Positions 60,490 through 64,000 of a stretch of 64,000 nucleotides of DNA are shown piece by piece. A model generated the notes under the pieces. The model worked only from the letters and a program-made list of their open reading frames with translations, was not told the DNA's origin and searched no databases. A program made the position numbers and the translations under genes. The stretch is from Streptomyces toyocaensis. Lineage in GTDB: Bacteria; Actinomycetota; Actinomycetes; Streptomycetales; Streptomycetaceae. Positions within the stretch are counted from its first letter, which is position 1. Every line of letters begins with the position of its first letter. The stretch covers positions 248,001-312,000 of the forward strand of contig NZ_JFCB01000001.1 of the NCBI RefSeq assembly GCF_000725125.1, read 5' to 3'.

Positions 60490-61665
60490 ATGTTCGAGGA
60501 GATCAACGTCGTCCGGGCGTCGCAGTTGCACCGGAGGGACCGGTTCGATCCGGTGCCCGAACTCCACTCCCTGATGAAGGAGGGTGGCCTGACCGTCCTC
60601 GGAACCGAGGACTCCACCGAGGGGCGGACCGCGTGGCTCGCCACCGGGATCGACGAGGTCCGGCAGGTCCTCGGCTCGGACAAGTTCAGCGCCCGCCTGC
60701 TCTACGGAGGGACCGCGGCCGGCATCACCTGGCCGGGCTTCCTCACCCAGTACGACCCGCCGGAGCACACGCGGCTCCGCCGGATGGTGGTGCCCGCGTT
60801 CTCCCACCGCCGGATGCAGAAATTCCGGCCGCGGGTCGAGCAGATCGTCCAGGACAGCCTGGACACCATCGAGTCGCTCGGCGGCCCGGTGGACTTCGTC
60901 CCGCACTTCGGATGGGCCATCGCGACGCCGGCGACCTGCGACTTCCTCGGCATTCCCCGTGACGACCAGGCGGACCTGGCACGGATCCTCCTCGCCAGCC
61001 GGACCGACCGGTCGGACAAGCGGCGCACCGCGGCGGGGAACAAGTTCATGACCTACATGAAGCAGCATGTCGCCCAGTCGCGCCGCGGCTCCGGCGACGA
61101 CCTGTTCGGCATCGTGGGGCGCGAGAACGGTGACGCCATCACGGATGCCGAGCTGACGGGGGTGGCCGCGTTCGTCATGGGCGCTGCCGCCGACCAGGTG
61201 GCCCGTCTCCTCGCGGCGGGCGCGTGGCTGATGGTCGAACAGCCCGCGCAGTTCGCTCTGCTCAGGGAGAAGCCCGAGACCGTACCGGAGTGGCTGGACG
61301 AGACCATGCGGTACCTCACGACCGACGAGAAGACCCATCCGCGCGTCGCGACCCAGGACGTGCGGATCGGGAACCAGCTCGTCAAGGCCGGCGACACCGT
61401 CACGTGCTCCCTGCTGGCCGCCAACCGCCCGAACTACCCGAGTGCGGAGGACGAGTTCGACATCACACGGGAGAAGGCGGAGCATCTGGCGTTCGGGCAC
61501 GGCATCCATCACTGCCTCGGCAGGGCCATGGCCGAGCTGATGTTCAAGGTCTCGATTCCGGCGCTGGCGCACCGCTTCCCCACCCTGCGGCTCGCCGATC
61601 CGCAGCGCGAGATCACGTTGGGGCCGCCGCCGTTCGATGTGGAAGCCCTGCTGCTCGACTGGTAG
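60490..61665 (+). CDS. oxyA: Cytochrome P450 OxyA (D-O-E ring crosslink, residues 2-4)
   Basis: 391 aa from MFEEINVVRASQL, the conserved OxyA start. It forms the aryl ether between residues 2 and 4 on the peptide bound to module 7. Signatures: YDPPEHTRLRRMVVPAFS, ExxR helix as WLDETMRYL, and the haem loop AFGHGIHHCLGRAMAE with the Cys thiolate. The I-helix reads MGAAADQVARLL, without the usual acid-Thr pair. C-terminus GPPPFDVEALLLDW as in OxyA proteins. Starts a separate P450 unit behind a hairpin and a Bbr-type site; OxyE follows after 20 nt. Confidence 0.93.
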   Translation: MFEEINVVRASQLHRRDRFDPVPELHSLMKEGGLTVLGTEDSTEGRTAWLATGIDEVRQVLGSDKFSARLLYGGTAAGITWPGFLTQYDPPEHTRLRRMVVPAFSHRRMQKFRPRVEQIVQDSLDTIESLGGPVDFVPHFGWAIATPATCDFLGIPRDDQADLARILLASRTDRSDKRRTAAGNKFMTYMKQHVAQSRRGSGDDLFGIVGRENGDAITDAELTGVAAFVMGAAADQVARLLAAGAWLMVEQPAQFALLREKPETVPEWLDETMRYLTTDEKTHPRVATQDVRIGNQLVKAGDTVTCSLLAANRPNYPSAEDEFDITREKAEHLAFGHGIHHCLGRAMAELMFKVSIPALAHRFPTLRLADPQREITLGPPPFDVEALLLDW

Positions 61666-61685
61666 CACCGGACAGAGGAGTACCG

Positions 61686-62840
61686 ATGGCACTTCCCTTG
61701 CCGCACCGGCGGCACCGGCTCGATCCTGTGCCGGAGTTCCACGACCTGCAGAACGAGGGGCCGCTGCACGAATACGACACCGAGCCCGGGATGGACGGCC
61801 GTAAGCAGTGGCTGGTCACCGGGTACCACGAGGTTCGGGACATCCTCGCCGATCCCGAGCGGTTCAGCTCCATGCGGCCGGTCGACGACGAGGCCGACCG
61901 GGCCCTGCTGCCGGGAATCCTGCAGGCGTACGACCCGCCGGACCACACCCGGTTGCGCAGGACCGTGGCCCCGGCCTACTCCGCCCGGCGGATGGAACGG
62001 CTGCGGCCCCGCATCGAGGAGATCGTCGAAGAATGCCTGGACGACCTGGAGGACGTGGGGTCGCCGGTCGACTTCGTCAGGTACGCGGCCTGGCCCATCC
62101 CGGCGCTGATCGCCTGTGAGTTCCTCGACGTCCCCCGCGACGACCGGGCCGAGCTGTCGCGGATGATCCGGGAGAGCAGGGAGAGCAGGCTCCCTCGGCA
62201 GCGGACCTCTTCGGGGATGGGAGTCGTCAACTACACCCAGAAGCTGGCGGCCCGCAAGCGCCTCGATCCCGGCGAGGGGATGATCGGTGTCATCGTGCGC
62301 GAGCACGGGGCGGAGGTCAGTGACGAGGAACTGGCGGGGCTCGCCGAGGGCAACCTGATCATGGCCGCCGAGCAGATGGCTGCCCAGCTGGCGGTCGCGG
62401 TGCTCCTGCTGGTGACCCATCCCGACCAGATGGCGTTGCTTCGCGAACATCCCGAGCTCGTCGACGGCGCGACCGAGGAGCTGCTGCGGCACGCTTCGAT
62501 CGTCGAGGCCCCGGCCCCCCGGGTCGCTCTCGAGGACGTGAGTGTCGCCGGACGTGACATCCGGGCCGGAGACGTCCTGACCTGCTCCATGATGGCGGTC
62601 AACCGTCCGCAGGGCGAACACTTCGACATCACCCGTGAGAACCCGAAGCACATGGCGTTCGGATACGGCATCCACCACTGTCTCGGGGCACCGCTGGCCA
62701 GGCTCCAGCTACGGGTGGCCCTGCCGGCGGTGCTCCGCCGGTTCCCGTCGCTGCGGCTCGCCGTCCCCGAGGAGGACCTGCGGTTCAAGCCCGGCCGGCC
62801 CGCGCCCTTCGCCGTGGAGGAGCTTCCCGTTGAGTGGTGA
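61686..62840 (+). CDS. oxyE: Cytochrome P450 OxyE (F-O-G ring crosslink, residues 1-3)
   Basis: 384 aa; ATG preceded by GAGGAG. It resembles StaG/Tei OxyE, the extra P450 of teicoplanin/A47934-type clusters that joins the side chains of residues 1 and 3. That fits Hpg1 and Dpg3 in the NRPS. Motifs: YDPPDHTRLRRTVAPAYS, ExxR in TEELLRHAS, haem loop AFGYGIHHCLGAPLAR, I-helix MAAEQMAAQL. Its presence separates this cluster from vancomycin-type clusters, which lack OxyE. It overlaps the oxyB start by 11 nt. Confidence 0.88.
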   Translation: MALPLPHRRHRLDPVPEFHDLQNEGPLHEYDTEPGMDGRKQWLVTGYHEVRDILADPERFSSMRPVDDEADRALLPGILQAYDPPDHTRLRRTVAPAYSARRMERLRPRIEEIVEECLDDLEDVGSPVDFVRYAAWPIPALIACEFLDVPRDDRAELSRMIRESRESRLPRQRTSSGMGVVNYTQKLAARKRLDPGEGMIGVIVREHGAEVSDEELAGLAEGNLIMAAEQMAAQLAVAVLLLVTHPDQMALLREHPELVDGATEELLRHASIVEAPAPRVALEDVSVAGRDIRAGDVLTCSMMAVNRPQGEHFDITRENPKHMAFGYGIHHCLGAPLARLQLRVALPAVLRRFPSLRLAVPEEDLRFKPGRPAPFAVEELPVEW

Positions 62841-64000
62841 CGACCGGCCTCCGATCCACACGCTCCGGCAGGGCTTCGACCCGGCCGACGAGCTGCGCGC
62901 CGCCGGAGAGCTGACGCGGGTCAGGCTCGGATCCGGAGCGGATGCCGAGCACACCTGGCTGGCCACCGGGCACGACGTCGTCCGGCAGGTGCTCGGGGAC
63001 CACACGAGGTTCAGCACGCGCCGCCGCTTCGACCGGAACGACGAGATCGGCGGGAAGGGCGTCTTCCGGCCCCGCGAGCTGGTCGGCAACCTGATGGACT
63101 ACGACCCTCCGGAGCACACCCGGCTACGGCGCCTGCTGGCCCCGGGGTTCACCCATCGCAAGATACGGCGGATGGCCCCGTACATCGAGCAGATCGTGAC
63201 GGAACGCCTCGACGAGATGGAGCGGGAAGGGTCCCCCGCGGATCTGATCGAGTTGTTCGCCGACGAGGTGCCCGGCCCCGTGCTGTGCGAGCTGCTCGGG
63301 GTACCGCGGGACGACCGCGCCATGTTCCTCCAGCTCTGCCACCGGCATCTCGACGCCTCGCTCAGCGGCCGGCGGCGGGCGGCCGCGGGCGAGGCGTTCT
63401 CCCGCTACCTGGTGACCATGGTCGCCAGGGAACGGAAGGACCCCGGCGACGGGCTCATCGGCATGGTGGTCGCCGAACACGGCGACACGGTCACCGATGA
63501 GGAGCTGAGGGGCGTCTGCGTACAGATGATGCTGGCCGGAGACGACAACATCTCGGGCATGATCGGCCTGGGCGTGCTGGCGCTGCTGCGGAACCCCGAG
63601 CAGATCGCCGCGCTGCGGGGCGACGTCCCGGCGGCGGAGCGGGCGGTCGACGAGCTGATCCGGTACCTGACGGTCCCCTATGCTCCGACGCCCCGGACCG
63701 CCATCGAGGACAGCACCGTCGGCGACCAGGTGATCAAGGCGGGGGAGACGGTCCTCTGCTCTCTCCCGACGGCCAACCGCGACCCCGCCCTGCTGCCGGA
63801 CGCGGATCGCCTCGACGTCACCCGGGAGGCCGTCCCCCATGTCGCGTTCGGGCACGGTGTTCACCATTGTCTGGGAGCCGCTCTCGCCCGCCTCGAACTG
63901 CGCATCGCCTATACCGCGCTGTGGCGACGCTTTCCCGACCTGCGGCTGGCGGATCCCGACGGGGCGACCGAGTTCCGGCTGAGCACCCCCGCATATGGAA
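62830..64000 (+). CDS. oxyB: Cytochrome P450 OxyB (C-O-D ring crosslink, residues 4-6), 3' end cut
   Basis: At least 390 aa, open to the window end. Start is TTG at 62830 (LSGDDRPPIHTLRQGFDPADEL), supported by GGAGGAG 7 nt upstream; no ATG or GTG fits. Close to OxyB of vancomycin, which makes the first crosslink, between residues 4 and 6. Motifs: ELVGNLMDYDPPEHTRLRRLL, I-helix MLAGDDNISGMIGLGVL, ExxR in VDELIRYLTVPY, haem loop HVAFGHGVHHCLGAALARLEL. Only the last few residues seem missing, since OxyB ends shortly after TPAYG. Overlaps oxyE, so both are translation-coupled. Confidence 0.94.
   Translation, partial: MSGDDRPPIHTLRQGFDPADELRAAGELTRVRLGSGADAEHTWLATGHDVVRQVLGDHTRFSTRRRFDRNDEIGGKGVFRPRELVGNLMDYDPPEHTRLRRLLAPGFTHRKIRRMAPYIEQIVTERLDEMEREGSPADLIELFADEVPGPVLCELLGVPRDDRAMFLQLCHRHLDASLSGRRRAAAGEAFSRYLVTMVARERKDPGDGLIGMVVAEHGDTVTDEELRGVCVQMMLAGDDNISGMIGLGVLALLRNPEQIAALRGDVPAAERAVDELIRYLTVPYAPTPRTAIEDSTVGDQVIKAGETVLCSLPTANRDPALLPDADRLDVTREAVPHVAFGHGVHHCLGAALARLELRIAYTALWRRFPDLRLADPDGATEFRLSTPAYG

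Noticed and set aside
57705..60683. 992-codon open frame on the minus strand
   Set aside because: Antisense to the module-7 X-TE region, mbtH and the oxyA start, all of which are well supported.

Overview
The window is high-GC actinobacterial DNA, most like Streptomyces. The evidence is the GC content, the GTG/TTG starts, ATGA and GTGA gene overlaps, and a vanJ-vanK-vanH-vanA-vanX resistance set with a Streptomyces-type VanR/VanS pair. It carries the resistance genes, precursor genes and NRPS core of a teicoplanin/A47934-type (type III/IV) glycopeptide antibiotic cluster. The window ends inside the P450 block, so halogenase, glycosyltransferase, sulfotransferase and beta-hydroxylation genes would lie to the right.

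Region by region. 1-3785 is ordinary flanking chromosome: a Sph3/GH135-like protein, a GH114 lipoprotein, ArsR, Roadblock/LC7, GNAT and a cold-shock protein. 3802-5487 is a ribonuclease J. 5586-12413 is the resistance island. vanH-vanA-vanX, vanK and vanJ run on the minus strand and a second murF runs on the plus strand. A nearly identical 39-nt element, read here as the VanR site, lies upstream of vanH, vanK and a small ORF before vanJ. 13399-14400 is the StrR/Bbr-type pathway activator. 14522-19564 makes 4-hydroxyphenylglycine (Hpg): hmo, hmaS, prephenate dehydrogenase and the aminotransferase hpgT. 19710-23684 is dpgA-D for 3,5-dihydroxyphenylglycine (Dpg). 24065-27582 holds an FAD-oxidoreductase/TPR fusion and a divergent Rrf2 regulator. 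27661-29446 is vanS-vanR. 29705-64000 is an ABC exporter, four NRPS genes (modules 1-2, 3, 4-6, 7), an MbtH-like protein and P450s OxyA, OxyE and OxyB (OxyB cut by the window end).

Specificity residues read from the A domains give Hpg1-Tyr/Bht2-Dpg3-Hpg4-Hpg5-Tyr/Bht6-Dpg7, the all-aromatic heptapeptide of the teicoplanin/A47934/ristocetin class. The E domain of module 3 has lost a catalytic histidine. Module 7 ends PCP-X-TE, and a shrunken A-domain remnant survives between X and TE. OxyB, OxyA and OxyE would crosslink the peptide while it is bound to the module-7 PCP/X platform. The ABC transporter would export the product. VanR/VanS would switch cell-wall precursors to D-Ala-D-Lac, supported by the extra MurF and by VanK.

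Two regulatory layers can be read from the sequence: three VanR-like boxes in the resistance island, and three GTCCAA-N17-TTGGAC-like sites (StrR/Bbr type) before hpgT, the exporter/NRPS genes and oxyA. All functions are inferred from the translated sequence and family knowledge; no search was run.
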